Source of the DNA: an uncultured Devosia sp. | GTDB taxonomy: Bacteria > Pseudomonadota > Alphaproteobacteria > Rhizobiales > Devosiaceae | Direction of reading: 5' to 3' | Length of the DNA: 6,383 nucleotides | NCBI GenBank assembly: GCA_913775215.1 | Contig: CAJYKO010000164.1 | Location: 1 to 6,383 of the forward strand | Shown here: positions 1-5,458 of the stretch, in pieces | Position numbering within the stretch: position 1 is the stretch's first letter | How the letters are laid out: each line of letters begins with the position of its first letter | Translations under genes and position numbers: made by a program | Notes under the pieces: model-generated | Told to the model about the DNA's origin: nothing | What the model saw: only the letters and a program-made list of their open reading frames with translations | Databases searched by the model: none

Positions 1-1
1 C

Positions 2-484
2 TTCCGCTACACGACCAATAAGGCTGTCCTCCACACCGACGCCAACTTCATGCCCAAGCGCCGCCACCTCTGGTCCGCCTGGAACTATCTGCGCTCGAGC
101 CGCGAGCAGGATAGCCTCAGCCTCACCTATTGGATGAATAAGCTCCAGCCGCTGCCGACGACGACGAGCCTTTTCGTCACGCTCAATCCGCACATGGATT
201 TTGCGCCTGGCACCGTCCAATATGAAATCGATTACGAGCACCCGCTTTTTGACGCGACTGCCGTCGATGCCCAGCGCGCTCTCTGGCAGATCCAGGGCGT
301 CAACCGCACTTGGTTTGCCGGTGCCTGGATGGGCTACGGCTTCCACGAAGATGGTCTGCAGGCCGGCCTTGAAGTGGCCGAGCGCATCGGTGGCCTCTTG
401 CGTCCCTGGAATGTCCCCAATCAGCGCTATCGCATCGCGCACAATTGGGTGCAGGACGATCAGCAGCTGCAGGCTGCGGAGTAG
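2..484 (+). CDS. FAD-dependent amine-oxidase-like oxidoreductase (COG2907), C-terminal part only
   Basis: Partial gene: the reading frame is open from the left edge, so the N-terminal Rossmann/FAD domain lies outside the window and about 160 C-terminal residues are seen. The motif GVNRTWFAGAWMGYGFHEDG (about 300-355) is the C-terminal FAD-contacting block of this flavoprotein family, where the FAGA..GYGFHEDG stretch closes over the cofactor. The earlier stretch YTTNKAVLHTD..MP.RR..W..WNY (about 8-75) is also characteristic of COG2907 proteins annotated as predicted NAD/FAD-binding protein or amine oxidase. The true substrate is not established from sequence. It ends five bases (485-488) before the DUF1365 start and is followed by a CFA-type methyltransferase. 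This order is a recurrent set in proteobacteria and suggests work on membrane acyl chains, possibly desaturation or oxidation. The family call is firm; the lipid role is inference. Confidence 0.88.
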   Translation, partial: FRYTTNKAVLHTDANFMPKRRHLWSAWNYLRSSREQDSLSLTYWMNKLQPLPTTTSLFVTLNPHMDFAPGTVQYEIDYEHPLFDATAVDAQRALWQIQGVNRTWFAGAWMGYGFHEDGLQAGLEVAERIGGLLRPWNVPNQRYRIAHNWVQDDQQLQAAE

Positions 485-488
485 GGCG

Positions 489-1259
489 GTGACTACCACC
501 GGCAGCGCTATCTATGTCGGCGACGTCATCCACAAACGCGTCCGCCCCAAGCGCCATCACCTGCGCTATCGCGTCTTTTCACTGCTGATCGATCTGGCCG
601 AGCTCGAAACGCTCGATAAAAAGCTCCGTCTCTTTTCGCTCAATCGCTTCAACGCCATCTCGTTGTTCTTGTCCGATTTCGGTCCGCGCGACGGCTCGAG
701 CATTGCCGATTTCGTCCGCCGCAAGGCAGCCGCGGCCGGGGTTTGCGACATTGCGCGCATCCGCATGCTCGCCTATCCGCGCATTTTTGGTTACGCCTTC
801 AATCCCATCACGGTCTACTTCTGCGAGAACGAAGCCGGCGAGACCGTTTTCATGCTCCACGAAGTGTCAAACACGTTCGGTGAGCATCATTTCTACACTG
901 CCCCCGTGACCGCCGAGGGCGACGAAATCCGTCATCAGAACCCCAAGGCCTTCTACGTTTCCCCATTCAACACACTTGAGGGCGACTATCGCTTCTCCAT
1001 CCGTCCACCGGATCAATCGGTCTTCCTCGGCATCATGCTCAGCACCACCGAAGGTCCGCTATTATCAGCCTATTTCAAGGGCGAGCGCCGCGATTTGAGT
1101 GATAACCAACTCGTCAAACTGCTGCTTGCATATCCGTTAATGACCGTTAAAGTATTGCTAGGCATCCATTGGGAAGCGCTTCTGCTCTGGCTCAAGGGCG
1201 TGCCTCCGACGTTGAAATTTCGCAAACTGCATGCGCCACGTCGGTCGGCATCGCGATAG
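489..1259 (+). CDS. DUF1365 family protein, GTG start
   Basis: A 256-residue protein of the DUF1365 family; the biochemical function is unknown. Family hallmarks are visible: Y-V-G-x-V-x-H-x-R-x-x-P-x-x-H-x-x-x-Y-x-V-F near residues 9-30, the block RIRMLAYPRIFGYAFNPITV (90-109) followed by YFC, and a C-terminal stretch PLMTVKVLLGIHWEALLLWL (about 216-235) that is hydrophobic enough to touch a membrane. The frame stays open upstream inside the preceding gene, but the conserved N-terminus begins right after the GTG at 489. A GGAG at 478-481, seven bases ahead, sits in the 3' end of the upstream gene. Length matches the family (about 250-270 aa). The five-base gap to the upstream gene and 18-base gap to the downstream CFA-like gene indicate one operon. 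DUF1365 proteins are nearly always linked to COG2907 and CFA-type genes, so a partner role in lipid modification is likely but unproven. Confidence 0.9.
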   Translation: MTTTGSAIYVGDVIHKRVRPKRHHLRYRVFSLLIDLAELETLDKKLRLFSLNRFNAISLFLSDFGPRDGSSIADFVRRKAAAAGVCDIARIRMLAYPRIFGYAFNPITVYFCENEAGETVFMLHEVSNTFGEHHFYTAPVTAEGDEIRHQNPKAFYVSPFNTLEGDYRFSIRPPDQSVFLGIMLSTTEGPLLSAYFKGERRDLSDNQLVKLLLAYPLMTVKVLLGIHWEALLLWLKGVPPTLKFRKLHAPRRSASR

Positions 1260-1277
1260 TTTAGGTAGAGCGGCGCA

Positions 1278-2513
1278 ATGAGTAAATCTGTAGTTGAACA
1301 CACCCATACCGGCGCAACGCTGTGGACGCGCTTTGCTTCGTATGTAGTCGAGCGCATCGGTGTTGCGCTGATCGGCAATCCGAAATTCGGCGCCGTAACG
1401 GTTATCTTCCCCAATGGCCGTACCCGCACCATCGGCAATACCAAAACCGGCGAACACGCCGTTCTTCGGCTCAATAATTTCAAGGTCATAACCGAAGCCA
1501 TGCGGCGCGGCACGATTGGGTTTGCCGCCGCCTATATGAATGGCGATATCGAGGTCGATGACCTGACGGCGCTCTTCCGTTTTTATCTGCAAAACCGCGC
1601 CATGTTCGAAAGCGCTAATAACGGTTTCTTCCGCCGCGCGGCCTCGGACATTCGCTATCACCTCTCGCGCGGCAATACGCTCGAAGGCTCGAAGAAGAAC
1701 ATCGCCGAACACTACGATCTCGGTAATGATTTCTATGGCCAGTGGCTCGACCCGTCGATGACCTATTCCTCGGCCATCTTCCAGTCCGGCGACCAGAGCC
1801 TTGAAGAAGCGCAGCGCGCCAAGTATCGCCGCGTCGCCGACATGGCCGGGATCACGCCGGGCTCCTCCGTGCTCGAAATCGGCTGCGGCTGGGGCGGCTT
1901 CGCTGAAACCGTCGCACGAGATTATCAGGCAAACCTGCGCGGCATCACCCTTTCGGCCGAGCAACTGAAATACGGCCAGGAGCGCCTCGCCCGTCAGGGT
2001 CTCGATAATTTCGCCAAGCTCGTCTTCGAGGATTATCGCCACACCGAAGGCCAGTTCGACCATATCGGCTCCATCGAGATGATCGAAGCCGTGGGCGAGG
2101 AAAATTGGCCAAGCTATTTCCAGGCGGTTCATGATCGTCTCAAGCCCGGGGGCACCGCCGCCATCCAGGCGATTACCATCAATGAGAGAGATTTCGTGGG
2201 CTACCGCAATGGCCCCGATTTCATCCAGCGCTACATCTTCCCTGGCGGCATGCTGCTGACCAAGACGGTGATGCGCGAGTTCGGCGAAAAATACGGCCTC
2301 GTCCTCGAAGATGTCGAGAACTTCCGCCTGTCCTATGCCAAGACCCTAAAACTCTGGCGCGAACGCTTCCTCGAACGCTGGCCCATGATCGCTCCACTCG
2401 GCTATGACGAAGTCTTCAAGCGGAAGTGGGTCTATTACCTGAGCTATTGCGAAGCCGGTTTCACCGAAGGCTCCATCGACGTCGGCATCTACCAGTACCG
2501 CCGTCCGGCTTAA
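1278..2513 (+). CDS. Cyclopropane-fatty-acyl-phospholipid synthase family SAM methyltransferase
   Basis: A 411-residue SAM-dependent methyltransferase of the CFA synthase family. Enzymes of this family transfer a methyl(ene) group to the double bond of unsaturated acyl chains in phospholipids at the membrane surface. Visible motifs: N-terminal acyl/lipid-binding region (about 1-135), EHYDLGNDFY (144-153), LDPSMTYSSAIF (157-168), SAM motif I VLEIGCGWGG (198-207), ITLSAEQ (223-229), SIEMIEAVG (265-273) with the catalytic-site glutamate E270, and NFRLSYAKTL (348-357). By hand alignment with E. coli Cfa, E239, I268 and Y317 are kept as E270, I299 and Y353. C139 is replaced by S165 and H266 by Q297, so the bicarbonate site is altered. 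The product may therefore be a methylated rather than a cyclopropanated chain. AGGTAGAG at 1263-1270 serves as ribosome site for the ATG. It is the last gene of the + strand operon. Family call very sure; exact reaction uncertain, so no symbol is given. Confidence 0.95.
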   Translation: MSKSVVEHTHTGATLWTRFASYVVERIGVALIGNPKFGAVTVIFPNGRTRTIGNTKTGEHAVLRLNNFKVITEAMRRGTIGFAAAYMNGDIEVDDLTALFRFYLQNRAMFESANNGFFRRAASDIRYHLSRGNTLEGSKKNIAEHYDLGNDFYGQWLDPSMTYSSAIFQSGDQSLEEAQRAKYRRVADMAGITPGSSVLEIGCGWGGFAETVARDYQANLRGITLSAEQLKYGQERLARQGLDNFAKLVFEDYRHTEGQFDHIGSIEMIEAVGEENWPSYFQAVHDRLKPGGTAAIQAITINERDFVGYRNGPDFIQRYIFPGGMLLTKTVMREFGEKYGLVLEDVENFRLSYAKTLKLWRERFLERWPMIAPLGYDEVFKRKWVYYLSYCEAGFTEGSIDVGIYQYRRPA

Positions 2514-2532
2514 GGAGCGTTAAGCTCGGTAG

Positions 2533-2579
2533 CCCTCATCCTGAGGCGCTCGCCAAAGGCGAGCCTCGAAGGACGAGGG
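2533..2579. repeat. Imperfect palindrome, REP-like intergenic element
   Basis: Two 22-base arms, 2533-2554 and 2558-2579, flank an AAA loop. Outer CCCTC/GAGGG, TCCT/AGGA and inner CTCGCC/GGCGAG segments pair, with a mismatch and a small internal loop between them. The form 'CCCTCATCCTGAGG ... CCTCGAAGGA.GAGGG' resembles a dispersed intergenic palindrome I know from Hyphomicrobiales genomes. No T-tract follows on either strand, so a simple intrinsic terminator is unlikely, although it lies between convergent genes and could protect 3' ends. Confidence 0.7.
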
Positions 2580-2589
2580 TGTGGCACAA

Positions 2590-2648
2590 CCTCTCCCACC
2601 CACCGTCCTGCACGTCCCCTTCCAGAGGGGGGCCGGGAGGGGATGCAG
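2590..2648. repeat. Second GC-rich inverted-repeat element
   Basis: Nested pairings: CCTCTCCC (2590-2597) with GGGAGGGG (2635-2642, one G-T pair), CTGCA (2608-2612) with TGCAG (2644-2648), and an inner CCCCT (2616-2620)/AGGGG (2626-2630) hairpin with a TCCAG loop. The first two pairings cross, so both cannot form in the same fold. The CCTCTCCC/GGGAGGGG style is typical of another family of intergenic repeats in alphaproteobacteria. It sits 20 bases beyond the 3' end of the acetyltransferase gene and may contribute to ending one or both convergent transcripts, but no T-tract is present. Confidence 0.45.
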
Positions 2649-2668
2649 CGAGCCACTATACCGAAACC

Positions 2669-3262
2669 CTAAAACCGGATCACCATCCAGATCGCATCAT
2701 CGCGGCGCAATTCCTTGAGCCCCACGCGCTGGTAAAACCCAAAAGCCCGCTCATTCCTGAGCCCCAGGCCAAGATGCATGCCCGTAACGCCCGCCGCCCG
2801 TAGCGAGTCCATCTCCGTCTCGATCATCTTCCGGCCCCATCCGCCCGACTGCACCTCAGGCAGCAGGTTGATGTGCATATGTGCCGGGTACTCCCGCATG
2901 ATCTCCGGATCGCTCTTGGGCGGGTTGGTCAGCTTGTCGAGCACATTGCTGTCGAGCTTTGCCTCAGGCGTGCGCCCCGCATAAGTCCTCGCGAGCTGCG
3001 GATACCAGTCCCGATCAAGCTGAGCCTCGTAGGCTTCCGTATCTGCCGCACCTACGACATAACCGACCACCTTGCCACCAGTCTCAAGCACAAAGGCATG
3101 GTCGGGCGCAAAAAAGAGATAAGGCACGGACCAGACGAGCCCGGGATAATCCGGATCAGAATAGAGCGCCGAGGCGTCCTGTCCCGAATCTGCGGTGAGC
3201 ACGCAGATTTCGGACAAAGCCGCGCGATCATCCGGACGGGCGGGGCGGATCACAGGGGTCAT
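2669..3262 (-). CDS. GNAT family N-acetyltransferase
   Basis: A 197-residue GCN5-related acetyltransferase, expected to move an acetyl group from acetyl-CoA to an amine of unknown identity. The N-terminus VIRPARPDDRAAL (4-16) is the usual GNAT beta1-alpha1 start. Motif A lies at about 129-152, with the pyrophosphate-binding Q-x-x-G-x-G as QSGGWG (138-143). Motif B NERAFGFYQRVGLKEL (170-185) follows. The insert between about residues 75 and 125 makes it longer than minimal GNATs; such forms occur among stand-alone relatives of the acetyltransferase-like domain in O-GlcNAcase-type proteins, a weak comparison. The start is well set by AGGAGG at 3273-3268, five bases before ATG. It lies 68 bases downstream of the reductase on the same strand, so it may be co-transcribed, but nothing links it functionally to the lipid genes. 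Substrate unknown. Confidence 0.9.
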   Translation of the reverse strand: MTPVIRPARPDDRAALSEICVLTADSGQDASALYSDPDYPGLVWSVPYLFFAPDHAFVLETGGKVVGYVVGAADTEAYEAQLDRDWYPQLARTYAGRTPEAKLDSNVLDKLTNPPKSDPEIMREYPAHMHINLLPEVQSGGWGRKMIETEMDSLRAAGVTGMHLGLGLRNERAFGFYQRVGLKELRRDDAIWMVIRF

Positions 3263-3330
3263 GGTTTCCTCCTCAAAGACCCAAGTCTTCTACGCGGAGG
3301 ATCAAAGCGCTGACAATCGCTAGCGAGCAA

Positions 3331-4080
3331 TCACTTGGGCAAGAGCTTCTTCATCAGCGCAAAGAAGATAGGGTAGGGCAGGAAACGAATGGTCTTCATC
3401 AGCCACACCATGCGCTTGGGAAAAGCGATCTCGAACCTGTCCGACTTGGTCAAGCCTTCGACGATCCGGTTCGCCGCATCGTCGGTTTCCATCAGGAACG
3501 GCATCGGAAAATCGTTCTTGTCCGTCAGTTCCGATTTGACGAAGCCCGGCGCAATCATCCTTACCTTGATATTGTCGGCCGCCAGTTCCGTCCGCATGGT
3601 CTCGAGGAGGTTGATCAGCCCCGCCTTGGTCGATGAATAGGCTGCCGAGCGCGGCAAGCCGAAATACCCCGCCACTGATGCGATAACGGCAAAATGCCCG
3701 CCACCCTGCTTGCGCATTTGCTCGATCATCGGCTGCGCGACGCGCAAAACACCGAGATAATTGGTGTCGACAGTCTTTACGAAGTCGTCGAACCCATAAT
3801 TGCCGACATCCATCGGCTGCCAAGCTGCGGCCCCGAAGAGAAAAAGATCGATCCGCCCCAACTCGCTGGCAATTTTGGTCACCATTGCCTCGACCGCATC
3901 CTTGTCGGTGACGTCGAGCGGGTAAGGCCGGATTTTGGGGTTGCCACCAGCCACCGCCGCAAGCTTGTCCTCGCGACGGCCGGAAATGGCAATGGTCCAG
4001 CCCTCTGCGGCGAGCTTCTTGGTGACGGCTGCGCCAATGCCCGATCCGCCGCCGATAATCCAGGCCACACCGGGTTTCAT
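3331..4080 (-). CDS. Short-chain dehydrogenase/reductase (SDR), classical type
   Basis: A 249-residue classical NAD(P)-dependent oxidoreductase. The nucleotide-binding glycine motif is IGGGSGIG (9-16); R35-R36 after the second strand favour NADP(H). The catalytic tetrad is N107, S135, Y148 and K152 (Y-S-S-T-K). The usual N-N-A-G block is replaced by F-G-A-A (82-85). PG at 178-179 follows the active site as in the family. The C-terminus (about 225-249) is rich in hydrophobic and Lys/Arg residues and could bring the enzyme to the membrane. The ATG lies three bases after the anti-sigma stop with no clear Shine-Dalgarno, so translation is probably coupled and the gene shares the sigma operon. An SDR gene also belongs to the R. 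sphaeroides sigma-E regulon (established knowledge, recalled), in line with a role in handling oxidised lipid or aldehyde products. The substrate cannot be read from sequence. Confidence 0.94.
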   Translation of the reverse strand: MKPGVAWIIGGGSGIGAAVTKKLAAEGWTIAISGRREDKLAAVAGGNPKIRPYPLDVTDKDAVEAMVTKIASELGRIDLFLFGAAAWQPMDVGNYGFDDFVKTVDTNYLGVLRVAQPMIEQMRKQGGGHFAVIASVAGYFGLPRSAAYSSTKAGLINLLETMRTELAADNIKVRMIAPGFVKSELTDKNDFPMPFLMETDDAANRIVEGLTKSDRFEIAFPKRMVWLMKTIRFLPYPIFFALMKKLLPK

Positions 4081-4083
4081 AGC

Positions 4084-4734
4084 TTAAATGCCAAACAGGG
4101 GTTGCAGGGCGCGCATCAATCGGCCTTGGAATGTCAGCTTGGCATCGACCGCCACGAGACAGATGCAATCATCGCCCGGCTCGGCAATCGGCTGGTGCTC
4201 CACATCTTCATCATGGTCCGCAATATCGCCTACGGCAAAAACCCCAAACCGGTCGCGGTAAGCGCCCTGGAGAATGAGCGTCAGCTCCTGCCCGCCATGA
4301 CCATGCTCGGGCACCGGCCGACCCGCCGCCACGCGCAGCAGCATCAGCCGCGATCTTCCGTCCCGGCCCCAGGCGAGGTCAGCCGTCGCAACGCCCGGCC
4401 CGGTCCAACGCCATTTGACGCTCTTCAAACCATTTGGCAGATACTTGCTCAAGGGCAGGGGTATATCGTCAGCCGCACCCTTGTCCCGCCGCGGATATTC
4501 GATCCGGTCGTCACCCAGCTTGGTCATCAGTCGCGTGAGCGCGCCATCCGATAGTGCGGCCGGTTTTTCGTCGGCCAGCAAGGCGCCACCGATGACATTG
4601 ATATGGCGCACAGTCTCGCGTCCGCCTTCCGACATGGCCAGATGGGTCGCGATCACGGCGGCATAGGGTTCGTCCAGCGTCCCGGCACTGAAGGCCATCA
4701 GGGTCGCAATGTCAGGGTGATGTGTAACCGTCAT
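4084..4734 (-). CDS. chrR: ChrR-type cupin anti-sigma factor
   Basis: A 216-residue cytoplasmic anti-sigma factor of the ChrR family, which holds the partner ECF sigma inactive until singlet oxygen or related oxidants appear. The N-terminal anti-sigma domain (about 1-80) starts like R. sphaeroides ChrR, with H5-H6 and H31 in place. The two cysteines of the H-x3-C-x2-C zinc site are replaced by S35 and G38. The C-terminal cupin (about 105-205) keeps all four metal ligands: H144, H146, E150 and H180, each three residues beyond the R. sphaeroides numbering (141, 143, 147, 177). C190 and C192 likewise match C187 and C189. The ATG overlaps the sigma stop as ATGA and is preceded by GGAGGA (4746-4741) six bases away, so the two are made together. 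Family assignment rests on motif spacing; the missing cysteines leave open how the anti-sigma domain is stabilised. Confidence 0.92.
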   Translation of the reverse strand: MTVTHHPDIATLMAFSAGTLDEPYAAVIATHLAMSEGGRETVRHINVIGGALLADEKPAALSDGALTRLMTKLGDDRIEYPRRDKGAADDIPLPLSKYLPNGLKSVKWRWTGPGVATADLAWGRDGRSRLMLLRVAAGRPVPEHGHGGQELTLILQGAYRDRFGVFAVGDIADHDEDVEHQPIAEPGDDCICLVAVDAKLTFQGRLMRALQPLFGI

Positions 4735-5330
4735 TGTAAATCCTCCAGCATGGGCCGGAGCCGTTCGTAAGCAAGTCTGAGTCTGGACTTAACAGTGCCC
4801 AGCGGGATCCCGATCCGCTCTGCAATCTGTGCGTGTGGGAGGTCATAGAGAAAACTGAGACGCACCACTTCCTGCTGTTCCGCCGAAAGCGATTTTAGCG
4901 CATCGGTGACCCGTCCGATGACCTGCCGCTGCTCCACGAGCACGCTGCCATTCGGCTCTGCACTCTCGAGGGTAACAGTTTCAAGGTCTTCATAGGGCTT
5001 GTTCGATTGCCGCCTGAATTGGTCGATTCTGAGATTGCGCGCGATCGTGAAGATCCAGGTCGAAGCTGCGCCCCGATCCGTAGAATAAAGATGTGCCTTC
5101 CGCCAGACGGCGAGAAAGGTTTCCTGAACCATATCCTCTGCAATGGCTTCACTCGCGCCAAGCTTCAGCATCATGGCCTTTACTCGTGGTCCCAACAGGG
5201 AAAAGAGCGCTGCCAGCGCCTCCCGATCCCGGTCTTGCGCAATGCGCATGAGCAGGGTTTCGGCATCGGCGCTTTGTGGTATTCCGGAACTGGATCCGGT
5301 TCTGCTTTCAGACATTGCTATGGAATACAT
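4731..5330 (-). CDS. rpoE: ECF sigma factor, RpoE/SigE of the RpoE-ChrR type
   Basis: An ECF sigma factor of 199 residues if started at 5330. Region 2 (about 26-108) contains the core-binding AEDMVQETFLAVW and the -10-recognising GAASTWIFTIARNLRIDQFRR. Region 4 (about 138-192) contains the helix-turn-helix LPHAQIAERIGIPLGTVKSR that reads the -35 element. No extra C-terminal domain is present. Three in-frame ATGs are possible: 5342, 5330 and 5315. I chose 5330 because AAGGATGGA (5347-5339) lies just upstream at usable spacing and the predicted promoter would leave the 5342 start with only a few bases of leader; 5315 remains possible. The gene shares ATGA with the anti-sigma gene and heads a sigma - anti-sigma - SDR operon. 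By family knowledge it drives the response to singlet oxygen/peroxide damage and its own gene. The sigma identity is very sure; the inducing signal is inferred from relatives. Confidence 0.94.
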   Translation of the reverse strand: MYSIAMSESRTGSSSGIPQSADAETLLMRIAQDRDREALAALFSLLGPRVKAMMLKLGASEAIAEDMVQETFLAVWRKAHLYSTDRGAASTWIFTIARNLRIDQFRRQSNKPYEDLETVTLESAEPNGSVLVEQRQVIGRVTDALKSLSAEQQEVVRLSFLYDLPHAQIAERIGIPLGTVKSRLRLAYERLRPMLEDLQ

Positions 5331-5353
5331 CGGCCGATCCATCCTTGTCAGCT

Positions 5354-5383
5354 TGATTACGCTGCGCGCGAAGCCTTGGATCA
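5354..5383 (-). promoter_or_regulatory. Candidate autoregulated sigma-E promoter of the rpoE-chrR-SDR operon
   Basis: On the - strand a -35 TGATCC (5383-5378) is followed by an 18-base spacer and TAATCA (5359-5354). The R. sphaeroides sigma-E consensus as I recall it is TGATCC, about 18 bases, then TAAGA, so the -35 is a full match and the -10 keeps the TAA start. Transcription would begin near 5347, about 17 bases ahead of the chosen sigma ATG at 5330. Sequence match only. Confidence 0.7.
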
Positions 5384-5390
5384 GCGGTTT

Positions 5391-5416
5391 AAAACTTGAC
5401 TTGACCGATCAGTTTT
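5391..5416. promoter_or_regulatory. Candidate RirA-type iron-responsive operator (dyad TGA-N9-TCA)
   Basis: TGA (5397-5399) and TCA (5409-5411) are separated by nine bases, the IRO pattern described for RirA-controlled iron genes in Rhizobiales. The symmetry extends outward as AAAAC/GTTTT with one extra T on the left. It overlaps TTGAC repeats (5396 and 5401) that could be -35 elements of the divergent binding-protein gene, a position suited to repression. It also lies just upstream of the sigma promoter. Motif evidence only. Confidence 0.45.
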
Positions 5417-5458
5417 GACGTTGCAGAAAACCCTGACTTTTTGAGCAAGGTTAGGCAA

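Noticed and set aside
201..488. N-terminal extension of the DUF1365 gene to an ATG at 201
   Set aside because: This part overlaps the conserved FAD-binding C-terminus of the upstream gene and has no DUF1365 similarity; the conserved N-terminus starts just after GTG 489.
1158..2132. Long open frame on the - strand opposite the methyltransferase gene
   Set aside because: It is antisense to a gene with unmistakable CFA-family motifs, has no recognisable domain and no ribosome site, and its length comes from the high-GC codon pattern of the + strand.
2515..2527. Hairpin GAGC-GTTAA-GCTC after the methyltransferase stop as a terminator
   Set aside because: Only four base pairs and no T-tract follow.
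3275..3304. TGATCC (- strand, 3304-3299) ahead of the acetyltransferase as a second sigma-E promoter
   Set aside because: The -35 match is good, but the bases 18 positions downstream read GTCTTT, with no TAA-type -10.
3320..4168. Alternative - strand frame over the SDR gene, longer than the SDR itself
   Set aside because: The Rossmann glycine motif and the N-S-Y-K tetrad are all in the frame of 3331-4080; the alternative frame shows none.
3694..4554. Long open + strand frame across the SDR and anti-sigma genes
   Set aside because: It spans two well-supported - strand genes, lacks any known motif and has no promoter or Shine-Dalgarno signal.
5396..5443. Housekeeping promoter for the binding-protein gene using TTGACT, TTGACC or TTGACG
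   Set aside because: Three TTGAC -35 candidates exist, but at 17-18 bases spacing none has a credible -10, so no promoter is called.
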